From assembly GCF_032854445.1 (NCBI RefSeq), contig NC_088304.1, forward strand, positions 14,641,704 to 14,705,703: DNA of 64,000 bases. The letters run 5' to 3'. Within the stretch, counting starts at the first letter, position 1; every line of letters starts with the position of its first letter. Positions 36,465 through 49,048 of this stretch are shown here, piece after piece. Source of the DNA: Liolophura sinensis. Taxonomy: Eukaryota > Mollusca > Polyplacophora > Chitonida > Chitonidae. Both the position numbers and the translations under genes were made by a program. Under the pieces are notes generated by a model. The model saw only the letters and a list, made by a program, of their open reading frames with translations, did no database searches and was not told the DNA's origin.

Positions 36465-36820
36465 ATGTATTGGGTTTTACGTCGTTTAATTTTTTAGTCA
36501 TATGACGATGATGAGTCATAGATGTCAGTGTATATACTGTGTTTTCTTGTGGCAGGGCGAGTCCATGCCACCAAAATGCTGCCTCCACTAAAATATCATG
36601 CCGAAGATAGCGGACAGGACACCCCACCCAGTCACATTATACTGACACTGGGCCAACCAGTTCTGTTTCCTTGCTCTAACCTCTACGTGCTGAGCGCCAA
36701 GCGAGGCAGCAACAAGTACCGTTTCTAAAGTCTTTGATATGACCTGACCAAGGTTTGATCCCGGATCTCCCGACAATTAGGGCACCGAAGCGGTCAGCCG
36801 TCTCATTAACCACAGCCCAT
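36465..36820 (-). repeat. tRNA-derived SINE (family B), near full length
   Basis: The tail ('gggttttacgtcgtttaatt', 'ttagtcatatgacgatg') is at the left. The body 'gtgttttcttgtggcagggc' and 'tcacattatactgacactgg' lies in the middle. A tRNA-like head containing 'gcggtcagccgtctcatt' is at the right. Confidence 0.8.
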
Positions 36821-37814
36821 AATGTAAGGACAAATTGTTGTTGTTTTCCTAGCAAGTCTTATTGTGTTCTGCATGTTAGACGGCTAAGACCGAGAACGAT
36901 ATACATGTATTCTCTTAGGACTTCACGTATGTTAAAACAAGCACGGAATCATCCGCTTGGAGAAGGGTAGGTCGTTGGGCTGAAACATCTTATCTCGAAC
37001 TTGCAGCATACTCTCACGATAATTAAGAAACAAAAAAACAAAAAAAAACTAGTAATTATCACCAGGGGTTAATTAACGGTAAATAATACCTGTACTCATC
37101 ATCTAAATCTAATAACGAAGGCTATAACTTAAATTCGATATCCAGTTCTTTGACATCAGTACATAAGCATAGCTGTGCGCTGTGATAACTGATGCACATT
37201 CGCGCATGTGTCAAGCACGACGTAAAAAATCATGCATACATACATGCATACATACATACATTCATACACTTGCACTTGTGTTTGCTGAAATGATGCTATC
37301 TAGATGGGCTGTTTATTAAACCGCAATCTCAGTTCATTTCAAGGCCTTGCACTAAATAGGACTCATGGTGATTGCCACACAAGTTAAGCATTGTTAAGAA
37401 TAGCGAACATCGCATTTAATGCAGTACAGATATAATGTATTTTCTGATATAAGTAATTGCGAATATGGCTTAATGCCCTACAGGTATATAAAGTGTTTTT
37501 CTGGTTGATGTAATTGGGCATATGGTGCGTACGTGTTTCTTATTTCTGATGTCATTGGGTACATGGCAACTCCTCTGACGCCAAATCACTAAGGCGAAAC
37601 TGCATTTAAGCATGCGACCTCAATAGTCAAGGTGTTGTCGTTTACACGGCTATAAAATTGCACTTTAGAAGACTAACCTTTTAATGGTCCACGAACATAA
37701 TAATACATACTAATTAATACATAATAACTGATATAAAGGGTCGGGTCATACAAAAGATTTTAAAATTGGTACTCGCTGCTGCAGCACTGAGAGGTCAGAG
37801 CAAGAAAACATGAC

Positions 37815-38010
37815 TGGTTGGTCCGGTGTCAGCATAATATGACTGGGTGGGGTGTCATGTCTGGTGTCTTCGGCATGCTACTGCAGTGGCGGCAGCTCTT
37901 TGGCGACATGGACTCGCCACTGCCAGAAGAAGACACACAAACGTAATGACTTCTCGTCGTCATATGATTGAAAAATTGTTAAGTAAGACATTAAGCTCCA
38001 GGCATACACA
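37815..38010 (+). repeat. SINE (family B), 3' part
   Basis: It reads 'cggtgtcagcataatatgac', 'ggtgtcatgtctggtgtctt', 'cgtcgtcatatgattgaaaa' and 'attgttaagtaagac', which is the forward orientation of the copies at 4875, 36465 and 56770. Confidence 0.8.
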
Positions 38011-38720
38011 CATACACCATACCATGTATACCACTGATATAAATGTCAATTGAAACAGTTACATTAATTACAGTTTAGTCAAGATGTATGGACATGCAAA
38101 AAACAGTGGTAATTGACAAATATAAGCATTTTAATTAACATGGTGGATTTTCTATCAATCTTCATCGGACAACTGTCTATAAGTAATACATAATAATTCA
38201 TATAAAGATCAATAAAACAAATACGTCTATTACATTAATTCAATTGAGGCAAGATGTACATGTGTTCATCTTGAAAGACAAGCAGTAAACAAACATTATC
38301 ATTTTAACATGTTGCATTTTCAAGTATCCTTCATCCGATAACAAAAAGTCTTGAAGCCTTTTTGCAGGCTCAAACAGTCCCGACCGAACCACAGTAAAAA
38401 AAATCACATTCTGACCGCTCATGACACCGATAGTTTGTTTACACCCCCAGTAAATCAAGTTATCATGCAGCAGCAATGCCATGGCATGAATTATGCTCAC
38501 ATGTGACCTGTAACCTCCAACATCGTGGACAAAGACGTCTTTTTTGCGCACACAAAGGTCAAAGAGTTTCTGGAATGCAGGCTATCCTATTCATGCACTG
38601 TTTAGTACGTCTTTGCCGGTATTCCACAGAATTTCTCCATACGACAAAAGACCATTGTGTGTAACTTAAACACTATTCCAAAATTTCCCCTTCACAACCT
38701 TCCCCTTGATAAGAGGTCAC

Positions 38721-38804
38721 TCGTTTTGGGAACTGGTCTTTCGATCTGGAACGGCCACATTGGTTGACGGCTGGCATACGAATGCCTGTTTCGACACATA
38801 GATT
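38721..38804 (+). repeat. Unnamed dispersed repeat, copy 2
   Basis: It matches 23030-23118 over 'cgttttgggaactgg' and 'ggttgacggct' plus 'tacgaat', with scattered changes. Confidence 0.55.
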
Positions 38805-39182
38805 GTATATGTCTTGAGTTCAGTCAGGTGGATTCCTTGCTTCACATTCTTTAAGTTTATAAAGAATGCCCTGTTTTTGCCATTCTTTGTATAAATAAGA
38901 TGTTCTACAAAATAACTAACCTTCAGTGCATAGTCATTGCGTGTCTCACCTTAACTGATAGCCCCATAGTATAGCTGGTAATTATTAAAGGGTGTTGTGT
39001 TTATGTACCATGTACCTAGATACTAAATACTGGCGTTCTGTGAAGTAATCTATGTCAAAATAACATAACTCCATGAAGACGACAGCGTAATAAAGTTTAA
39101 AGCATGTGCGAGTGTATATGTCACAAACTTACAGACTGAGAGGGATGAGAGTACTACAGGGTTGAGACATAATTATGTTTCG

Positions 39183-39386
39183 TGTAGCAGTCGCTCTGAG
39201 TTCAAGTCCAGCTCATGGTGGCTTCCACAACGGTCGTATGTGGGATAGTTTACCAGCACCTATGGATGGTGCGTCGTGGGTTTCTCTGGGGCAGTGGCCA
39301 TTTTCCTCCCACCGTGATTCTGGCCGCCGTCGTATTAGAGAAATATTTTCTTATAATAAATAAATGGATAAATAAATAAATAAATT
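39183..39386 (+). repeat. tRNA-derived SINE (family A), lacking the A-box end
   Basis: It has the B-box 'gagttcaagtcc', 'cagctcatggtggcttcc' and a diverged middle. The 3' part ends in 'tggccgccgtcgtattag' and an (AAAT)n tail. Confidence 0.85.
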
Positions 39387-40237
39387 TATATAGCAGTTGT
39401 AGCGCAAGCTATGCTAGAATTGTGTTCTCGTAGCAAAATACACGTATTGCCTCAAAACATTGAGTTTCTGACGAATGTCCCGTTACCACACCGAAAGGAG
39501 AGCAGCTTTAAACATTTAGCCATTTGCTCGGGGGACAAAACATCAAATATCCACCTAAGTGTAAGTAGGGCAATACTTTAAATAACCCTTAGAAGTCCTT
39601 TAAGTTACACTTAGAAACACTTCCTGTTTGTTGTCACCTCCAAATTGCATTGAGAGAAGTGACATGGGAAACTTTTCTGGCAGCACCGTTTATTCAGCGA
39701 GCTAGTTGAAAAGTTTTCTAAAAGAATTAAACATTGTATTTAAATTTCTGAAGCGGAATGGATAGGCATACTGTTGATTTTAACGTTATCTGGCATCACT
39801 AGTGGAGTTCAACATAGGAAAAGCAGACTGCGAGTTGTCTTCATAAGCTTGCCCATGTTTACATGAAGAAGTAGTGCATGCGCACAACCTATACACCGTA
39901 CGCACTTGCACACCATCTCTACCGCAGTAGGGAGGCAAATTATAAAGTCACGTGAATCGACCTGTCAATCCAAAAATATGACGGCGTTCATAAAAATGTG
40001 ACCTTGGCATGATTAAGTCACACGTGTTCTAACGCCTTAAAAAAACATTTTCTTCTTACGTATGTTTTTTTTACACATATTTTCATTTCGTTTCTTATGT
40101 ACACAGTAGATGTACACATGGTTTGTTTGAATCCAAAAGCAGGAATGTTTGGTTTTAGAAACTAATCATGAAGCGGATGGCATACGGTTCTAATAACATT
40201 GTTTTATAGCGCGTTTCCGACATTGCAGAAGATTTAC

Positions 40238-40513
40238 TCATTTATTTATTTATTTTTATTTGAATGATGTTTTACGCCTTAACTCAAGAATATTTCCCTT
40301 ATACAACGGCGGCCAGCATTATGGTGGGTGGAAACCGGGCAAAGCTCGGGGGAAACCCACGACCATCCGCAGGCTGTTGGCAGACCTTCCCATGTACGCC
40401 CTGAGAGAAAGCCAGCATGAGCTGGACGAACTTAAAGCGACCACCTTGGTGAGAGGCTCCTGGGTCATTACGCTGCGCTAGCGCGCTGACCAGCTGAGCC
40501 ACGGAGGCCCCCT
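40238..40513 (-). repeat. Full-length tRNA-derived SINE (family A)
   Basis: It is complete from the (TTTA)n tail to 'gagccacggaggcccc', with small changes. The B-box side reads 'gagctggacgaacttaaa', so the internal promoter is damaged. Confidence 0.9.
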
Positions 40514-41839
40514 AAAAGTAATGAAATTGTACGTAATCAACATTGTAAACAAATTTACACCTCTCCCTCGTTGCGCACAATGAAGCTCCCTAACCCTTCC
40601 ACGTCATATCCGGAGTAAAGTGAACGCAGAGGGACAATGCATGCTGATTATTCTGACTGGAGAAAATGATCAGTTCGCAATCCAATCACAGAGGCAGAAT
40701 TCTCGATTGCCACATTTTAAATGTAAGTAACCACGTGCAGCAAAAGTCAATGTGGGCTATTTCCATTTTGGGCATTCGCCTCCCTGCATGTTCAGGCTAT
40801 CAATTTCCTAGGGTCAATTTATCTTTTAAAAGGTAACAAGCAATGGTAACTAACAACAGGCATTGTATAACACGTAAATAGTTTCACAGCGGAGAATTAC
40901 CGAGCTTGAGGAAGCATTGGTTGTAACTAGTGCTCAATTCATCGATGCGGCTACAGTGCAAATAGGTTTAGTTAAAATAGTGCTTCCTTATCTGGTGGAG
41001 CTAGTGTGCAGTGAGCATTAGTTGGTAATTATGCTGACAACAACGGCCCGGCCAGGTGACGGGCAAGATGTTGATCAACACTCCACTATTGCCAAGAGGA
41101 ATCTCGCCAATCTCTTTAAATCTGCCATAGATTACGGAGCGCTGCACAATCCTTGAATCAAATCATGCACAGCTTTGTGAATAACCAGATTAAACATTAG
41201 TCGAACATGAAAGTAAATCCAAGCTGAAACTTATTTGCTATGTTATGGGACCGATGATGAAATATTTGTTGACAGGTGATGGTCAGATAACTTTCACAGA
41301 TTACCCACTCTGTCAACCTCATTTTGGAGTCACAGCCACCTCTTTGGCGGGAAGCCATTCACGTCTCGCGAGATCCACTTTCTTCCACAGCCACCTCAGA
41401 TGTTAAATAATCTACCGTGAGAGTTACATCCCTTCACCTTTGCTCTCACGGATGGCATCATTTACACCATGGAGATTTAGTACGACCCGAGTGAAGCTTT
41501 CATTCCATCAGGAGGAATTTTATTGAAGGGGAAAAAATAAATTCGTCTATGTCAAATTAATGGAAGGTAATTCGGGACCAACCTGGCCTGTTTTTTCCAT
41601 TACCACCTTTGCTATGACGATTTTTGTGATAACTGGTAACGTAGCTACCCTTATTTTACAGTTGCCAATCCAGTTTGGACTCGAGCCGCCCTTGCACGGT
41701 GAAAGGTCCCAATGTTCAGTCTTTTAGAGGATGGGTCTAATCGGCTCTTTCTTCTTTCAAAGTAAGTAAGCACATCTCTTGTGCGTTCCTGTCCATCGGC
41801 GACAACCCTAAACTGTATACGGACAAAAGAGTCATGGGA

Positions 41840-42372
41840 CATTAGACAAAAGTGCAAAACATTCAAGGATGAAAACCTAATGGACATCAAACCAGAGAAC
41901 AAAAGGCCAATGGACACACACCCAAGTACAAAATAAAACACACAAGAAGATAAGCCACAACAAGGACAAATACCCACGGAAATAAGTCCTAAAAACAAAA
42001 CATCCCATGAAATAAGGCCCAAATATAAAACACCAATGGAGATAAAACCCCAGGCCAAAACACCCAAGGTGATAATATCCAAGGTCAAAAGGTCAAAGGA
42101 GATAAGGCCCGAGAACAAAACACCCAAGGAGATAAGGTTCAAGGATAAAACGCCCAGTGACAAAACGCCGAAGGAAAAGACCTAAGGACAAAACATCCAA
42201 GGAGATAAGGCCTAAGGACAAAACACTCAATAACATAAGGCCCAAGGACAAAACACCATGGAGATAAGGCCCAAGGACAAAACACTAAGGAAATAAGTTC
42301 CAAGGACAAAACATCCAACAACAAAATATCCAAGGAGATAAAACACCCAAGGAAATAAGGCACAAGTACACA
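41840..42372. repeat. Degenerate 30-bp tandem array, purine-rich
   Basis: Units of the type 'ggagataaggcccaaggaca' plus 'aaacacccaa' repeat about 17 times with indels. On the minus strand one frame stays open and reads as a hydrophobic ten-residue repeat (GVLSLGLISL-like). The frame is broken in adjacent units and has no start or domain context. Confidence 0.85.
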
Positions 42373-43067
42373 TGACGGTAAATATTATTGTATGGTCTGA
42401 AATTGTCGATAAAAGTATAGTTGTGATTGTTGTCTTCGTTTCCTTTAAGAACAACATGAATATTAGGCTACTACAGAGAACGTGTCGTTTTTCTGATGTT
42501 AGAAGACAACTGCCGTAAAAAGATAATGTTGGTCCTGGGAAAACTACATTCCGGCAGCGGAAATGGGGTTTTTGTTATAATGTTACAAAATATTACTGTT
42601 AAGTGCAAAAGGCAGCTCTGTCAAAACCATTTTAAGGCACGTAGACATTCCTACTTGATGTGGCACATTTATAGGAACCTGCGCAGTAGGCGACTGACAC
42701 ATTTTACGGTGATCCAATTTAAGTGTAACCTCTTATGTACATTTTGAGTTCAGCAACCTCCATGTAGTGATACCCACTAACGTCTGGTATAATTAAAAAC
42801 AAAATGAAGACAAGAATTACCTCCACTGCGTTTTCCTGCCACGGCTCAGCCTACTTATCGTTGGTGCAAAGCTTAGTCATCATGATAAGTATACAGTTAA
42901 TTTAAATTTGGACATTAATTTTTCAAAGATCGGTTGACGACAGCTGAGAGATTCAAGCCAGCGACGATAGTGTGTGATAGTTGGTCCACAGATAAAAGAA
43001 CGTTATTCCAGGCACTGAAACAGACATTTGTAGACCAAGTCAACCACAATGGATTTTCCAGGTCAAT

Positions 43068-43312
43068 AAATTTTATTTATTTATCTGATTGGCGTTTCAC
43101 GCTGTACTTATACTTATACAAGGCGGATAGCATTCTGGTGGGAGGAAACCGGGCACACACCAGGGGAAAACGTTGGGAGACGTTCCCACAAAAGACCAGA
43201 GAGGAAGCCAGCATTAGCTGGACTTGAGCTCACGGCGACCACACCGGTGAGAGGCTCCTGGGTCATTGTGCCGCGCTGGCGTGCTATAATAACTTCGGCC
43301 ACTGAGTCAGAA
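43068..43312 (-). repeat. tRNA-derived SINE (family A), near full length
   Basis: It contains '(ttta)n tctgattggcgtttcacg', 'gagaggaagccagcattagc', 'ggacttgagctcacggcgac' and a degraded head near 43312. Confidence 0.85.
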
Positions 43313-43330
43313 CCAGGGTGGAGCCCGGAT

Positions 43331-43455
43331 TTATTATTTATTTGATTGGTGTTTTACGTTTTATTTCACGTATATGACGGCGCACACCATTATGATGGGA
43401 GAAATCCGGGCAGAACACGGGTGGAACCCTCGATCATCCGCAGGTGGCAAGAAGA
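43331..43455 (-). repeat. tRNA-derived SINE (family A), 3' half
   Basis: It contains 'ttgattggtgttttacg', 'tatgacggcg' and 'gatcatccgcaggt'. It sits almost directly beside the preceding copy in the same orientation. Confidence 0.8.
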
Positions 43456-43959
43456 TCTCCTCACTAATTGCGGAATGCAACTCTGAAATCGAGCGTCGCA
43501 GTTGCGAGAGTTACGGAGTTTACAGTCACAAACGTGTCGGATTGACGGTAAGGAATATTTACCGTTCTTCTCACGGGCATTAAATTTTCCCTAGAATAAA
43601 TCGATGTCAGTCGCATGTTCCTACAAATTAACTAACCTTATCTTATGATCGCCTAACCAAAAATAGCCCCAGACAATAACACAAATTGAAAAAAAGTACA
43701 TTTTCAGACTCTACCATCCTGCGACCCCGATCTGGAAAACTCACCAAATGCTATGGTATAGGTTCGGCAAATATGATTATTGTTCATGAACAGAAGTGAT
43801 TGCCATGCACACTTTTCGTTCGGCGAGTCTCACAACAGGTTAGTTAATTAAAGAGACCACCTGTTTGTGCCCGTGTGAACAGCGGTAAATGCTCCTTACC
43901 ATCAATCCGACACATTTGGGCCTGTTTCTCTCTGTAACTCAATTTCAGAGTTACATTCC

Positions 43960-44050
43960 GCAGCTAACCTTCCCACGTATGGACGAAGAGGAAACCTGGA
44001 TGAGCTCCACTTGAACTCACAGCTAGCGGATTGGTAAGAAGCGGTTTAAC
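43960..44050 (-). repeat. SINE (family A) 5' fragment
   Basis: It is diverged from 'ccttcccacgtatggacg' through 'ccacttgaactcacagc' to 'ggattggtaagaagc'. Confidence 0.65.
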
Positions 44051-47000
44051 AAACAGACACAAGTACATGTACTACGCCGTATGGTCTAATTACATACATA
44101 TGCATGCACAATCACTCGTATACATCTGTATATCTAGTGAATGGGTTTCGTCACAAAGCCTTTTTCGTACAAAAATCGTCAGGAATCATTAACATAATAT
44201 TGAAGTCGTTGTTCATATCAGTTTATTGATCACGAGTATTAGTAACAACTATAATTAATAACGTGATGAAATTTCAGGTTAATTCGACTTTACAAAACGG
44301 ATCAAAACACTGCCCTAACACCATTTTGAACAAGGTGAAGGACAAGCGATTATACTTGTTTGTACGTCTCAATTTAGTTTCCAAACCTCATAATTCATAG
44401 CAGTATTTAACCATTTTTGCTAATTTACTGGAAAATAATGTGAAAAACAAATTAAAAACAAAAGCTAATCCGATATATTAAAATCTTATATAGAGAGAAG
44501 TACAGTAGCACTAAACTGTTAATTTAACTTCTTAGGTATTTTTCACATCGGTGAAAGTACAGAACAGGCCTACACAACAATTAAAACCAACACCAGAATT
44601 ACGATGAAGATCAGATATGATAAAACTATGCACGGCATAACTATGGTTGGTTATTGACACTCAAAACAACTTTGGCTTAATAACGAATGACACATGATGA
44701 ATAGGCTACCTATTACGCAGCAGGCCCACTAAAAATAAAAAGTACGCAAAATTGTCAAATAATTACAGTCAGAAATAGCGTAAACAATTTATCCGTTGCT
44801 GCTATGTATTGAATCTTCGTTGTTGGAAATGTCCCTAAAATCATCTTGAACTTGACAGAAAAGGTCAGGTTTGCTTTTCATGGAATACATAACAGTGTTT
44901 TCTTTTATCTACATGTATTAAAGTGAACGACTGCCAGTATACGTGAACGTGAACAATACTTCAACAACACACAAGTACAATTTAACTCTCTTTTCACTGA
45001 GTAATCTTCTCTCCATGATCTCGAATATTACGTACGTAGCTTAGCCTTATTTTCCAGTGTCAGCAGGACAATGTTTTATCAAAAACATTTCACAGCAACT
45101 TGTACAGAAATAGACATACACAACTGAATGGAGTGTTTTTTCTGTCCCTAACAACAAAGTTATTACTTAACAAAGTTTGGCAGATTTTAGTACATTATAT
45201 CTACTCCGTGTATTCATTGACCATGGTAGGGACTGGCAGATTATTTGAAAAGAATTGTGTATTGTAAACATCATCTTGTCCTTTGATCCTGTTTGATTCT
45301 TACAATTTAAGTATGTAGCTTACAGGACCCTCACAAAAGCATCACATTAATACATTAACAAAACAGTGTAAAAAAAAAAAACAAAAAAAAAAAAAACGAA
45401 GCATAGATGGCCGCTCGATTTAAACTATAACTTTTCATTTAATACACAAACACATCGCATGATGTTATATTATATACATGTACACGCAAACATTCATAAA
45501 ATAGGTATTTTTCGCCATCAATATGGGTATGACAGAAAGAGTAAAAACAGCGTATGGCAAATATATTACGATAACTAAGGACACGTTTAACTTCCAAGGC
45601 AGTTAACTTCTGATCTACAGCTGCCGATTGGCTTGTCCAACACCTCAAAAACTTCAGGACAGCAAAAATATCTGTCTTTTCATCTAAATAGCTCAGGCTG
45701 ATGAGAAATAGTCCTCAATGATCTTACATATGTCTACATTTCATAAAATCTGCTCAATTTTAGGATAACTTTGGTTATATACCAATATACCGGTATGTCA
45801 AAAATGATGTACTTAAAGTGACGTGAAAATGACATCAAGAACAGGGGAGACAACTGAATCTCAAACGTAAAACAATACATCTTCAAGCCAGGGCTAGAAA
45901 TGCATGATTCTGCATTTCTTTATACAGGGGTGTATAAATACATGTTTGTACACAGAACGATGCTGTACTTGAAGTATTTGTTCACAACACTTTTCCCCCC
46001 ATATATAAACATGTCATTTTTTAACAATGCAAAGTTTCAAAAGCTAACCTGAATATCAATTACCGGTACATATAGTTACATGCATATCCAATTATTTAAC
46101 AATTATTCAATGGATTTTCTTTTTTTTGGTAACATCTGGATAAAATGAACATTTATTTCTGTACAGTTTAGTGGCAGAGGAAGATACCTTCCACTGAAAT
46201 CTCAAGGTTAAAAATACTTCCGAACAAATAGTGGTATGCATGTTTTATACAGCAAAATTATCACAGATTTCATGAAAACGTATTGACATGAATGAGACAT
46301 TTAGCAGGCCATGTGGCACACACGCGGAAACTGTTGATATTTTTAACAGCAATTCCTCAGGTGCTGTGATGTTCAATACAAAATTATTTACATAACTGCC
46401 AAAAGAAATTACAGGAAACACACTGTAAGCACACAGTAACTTCCTCCAACCATGGCCCATTCCTCCTATACTCAGTTTGTACACCTAACAGTTTTCAAAT
46501 TTCCACGGTTTTTCAAAGCTTTTCGAGGCCTAAAATTCATATTTTTCAAGCAGTTGGAATAAATACTCTACTCATACAAATATAAGGTTATGGCAATGTA
46601 AAATAACTATAATTTAATAGCTCAACTTTCCATCTGTCACATACATTCGTAAATGTTTACACCTATTTTCAATATTTTCCCAGCCCAACTACCAAACCGC
46701 TAGATTTTTCAAGCCATTTAAGTACTGGAAAAGTTATTTCAATTTCCAGGCTTTTCAATGATTTTGTGACCCCTTATGTCGCCTGATGAGAGAGCACATA
46801 CATGTAGTATTACGTATTATATAAATGTCATGAAGAGAAATACTGTACTTCACCTAAAGGTTGGCATGTAAGAAGGCACTTTCAGACTTTTTTTGTTTTT
46901 GTTGAAAAAACTGGTTTCAGGGCCACTTCCCTTCCAGATATCGTGGCAAGTCAAATCAGCACTTTTACTAAATCATTTACATTGGTACTGTCTTTTTTTT

Positions 47001-47470
47001 GCTTGCTTTGCAATGCGAAATTGTCTATTTACATATGTACATTAGTGTTATGACAGTGGTTTTTGGTTTTTTTTTTTTCAGTAGTCTATACTTGCATTAT
47101 TGGACACTTTCAGAAGCACATAAAGCTCTTTATATATGATACTTTTACTATCAATACTTCTAACATACGTGTATATTTTCTGATCATTACTGTTTGATAC
47201 AATTTGACATTTCAGATTATCTGTTTCTAAGAATAAAAAGACTATCACAGTTTGTACCAGTCAATTTAGACAAACAAACAGCCACTATAAACAAGTTGGT
47301 TGCCCAAGGTAATATTATAGTTTCATCTTCTGAATAAAGAATAAAGAAAAATCATAAACTTTCAAATTTTGAATTCAGTTCTGAGAGAATATACACTATA
47401 TGAGCAATATATATAAGTGGAAAGATTTTCGGAGGATCCATGAATAAAGAAAAATTATGAACTTTCAAAT

Positions 47471-47622
47471 TTTGATTGATTTATTTATTTATTTGACTGT
47501 TTTACACCTTACTCAAGAATATTTGACTTATTTGACAGTGGCCAGCATAAAGGTGGGAGGAAACAGGGCAGACACCGAGGAAAACCCACGGCCATCCGCT
47601 GTCAGACCTTCCCATGTAAGCT
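47471..47622 (-). repeat. tRNA-derived SINE (family A), 3' two-thirds
   Basis: It contains an (ATTT)n tail, 'gactgttttacaccttactc', 'ggccagcataaaggtgggag' and 'cagaccttcccatgtaag'. Confidence 0.85.
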
Positions 47623-48123
47623 CAAATTTTGAATTCAGTTCTGAGAGTATGTACAAATCAATGAGCACTATATATTTTTGGTTTTTTTAGATTGTTGGTG
47701 GAATCATGATAAACGTGAACTGTGTGAAAGCTACATATGTTGCGAAAACATTTGTCTCCTAAAATAAAAATGTTGGTGCACCAAGGCACTGTCATTGAGG
47801 TTGGTCACTGAGAGAAACAAACCCATGGTCAACTCAATTTGCAGTTTCTAGTATTACACAAATTCTTCACAAAATTTCTTCTGAGCAAAAAAAAAAAAAA
47901 CTAAATTAATCACAAATCATACAAAAGTGTAAAAGTACAAAAGTTCCCTACATGTGCATAAGTGTATTAAGACTTAACTATGTCAAACATTGATGATTAA
48001 TAACTTCCTGTATGGCTGTGATACTGATCACACCATTGTAGTGGGTTTAACATCGGCAAATAACTGTTTACTTATTTCGTTGACTTATGTGCAGCAAAAC
48101 AATTTCTGCATTTCATCAGCCCT

Positions 48124-48129
48124 TTTATT
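48124..48129 (-). promoter_or_regulatory. Candidate poly(A) signal of the SLC15A4-like gene
   Basis: AATAAA on the minus strand about 495 bases beyond the stop. It is the first such hexamer I noticed downstream. It would give a 3' UTR of roughly half a kilobase. Confidence 0.3.
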
Positions 48130-48225
48130 ATCCTAAGCCATTCTCAGTGTAAATTACCCTAATTCTTCAACCTCTTCAACTGCCTCTGCAACCAATATCT
48201 ATAAACATTCTGAGAAACAAGGGGT
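48130..48225. repeat. Fragment related to the long inverted-repeat element
   Basis: The stretch 'ccctaattcttcaacctctt', 'cctctgcaaccaata' and 'aaacattctga' resembles parts of 12020-12085 and 12295-12310. Probably a decayed copy in the 3' UTR or flank. Confidence 0.4.
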
Positions 48226-48623
48226 GTAGCAAAAATAATATGCACAGTATAACGAACTTTACAACCGTACCACCTTGACGCAAAAGAACCATTTTATCGT
48301 CATAATAACTGTATGCATAAATTCGACCAAAAAATTGCTTTGGTGATTGAAAATGTTATAGATTTATAGCATCAGGTTTTGCTGTGCAGCTTTTTGTCAG
48401 GAAACACCCAAGCAATTTGCAAACCTTCAGTTGAAGTTTGGATAATACACGTGTAATGCCTGGGACACCTTCATTTCTGCAAAAGTTGAGAAGAAAATAA
48501 TTCCTAGGTAAAACTCAGCTTTACTGAGAGATGTACACTAGAAGAGCTTCTGAACTGCAAATCGTGTTGGCAAACATGGCCATATAAGGAAGTTCAGCTG
48601 GTGGCCAAAACAAAGAGAAGAAA

Positions 48624-49048
48624 TTAGGTGTCTCCGTAGAGCAGACCTGTTCGCACTGAGGGTCTGCCCTGACCACTGAAAAAGTCCTCTGATGTTGAAG
48701 CATTAATTCTTCTGCGCTGATTGGCTGAACGGCCTGGATCGCCATCCACATGGAAATTTAAGTATTTTACCACAACAATGAACAAAAGCAGGCTGACTAC
48801 TTCAAGTCCAGCCAGGAAATAAAAATAATAGTCCAAATGAGAAGCTTGAATCACTTCTGTCTTTGAAGAATTACAGGTACAATTTCGCGCGTTGATATTG
48901 CCATAGTCAACACCAAGAAACCAGATGCCATCAAAGACGTACATCAGAGCCGTTCCCAAGAGGCTGCCGACCCCAGAGAAAAAGAAAAACATGCCCATAA
49001 TGATGCCCTTCATTGATCTGGGGGCTTTGGAATAGGCAAATTCCAGGG
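48624..49048 (-). CDS. SLC15A4: SLC15A4-like exon 8 (last)
   Basis: Acceptor 'gattctctttcag', entering in phase 1 and completing Ala509. It encodes [12 protein letters not shown], the helix [15 protein letters not shown], a luminal loop with sequon NCT and NSS, then the last helix and a polar cytoplasmic tail ending GLLYGDT with stop at 48624. Confidence 0.93.

Larger units (their letters stand above)
34440..48123. other. Intergenic region between the olfactomedin-domain gene and the SLC15A4-like gene
   Basis: No exon was recognised on either strand over 13.7 kb. It contains at least eight family A SINE copies, two family B SINEs, a 30-bp degenerate array, poly-G and poly-A runs and an unnamed repeat copy. 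The part 40880-41500 is comparatively repeat-free with more even base composition, a candidate for conserved regulatory sequence near the olfactomedin-domain promoter side. The left edge must hold that promoter. Confidence 0.5.

Noticed and set aside
41651-42163. 170-codon minus-strand frame resembling a hydrophobic repeat protein
   Set aside because: It follows the 30-bp degenerate array; adjacent units break the frame, and the non-repetitive end has no recognisable domain.
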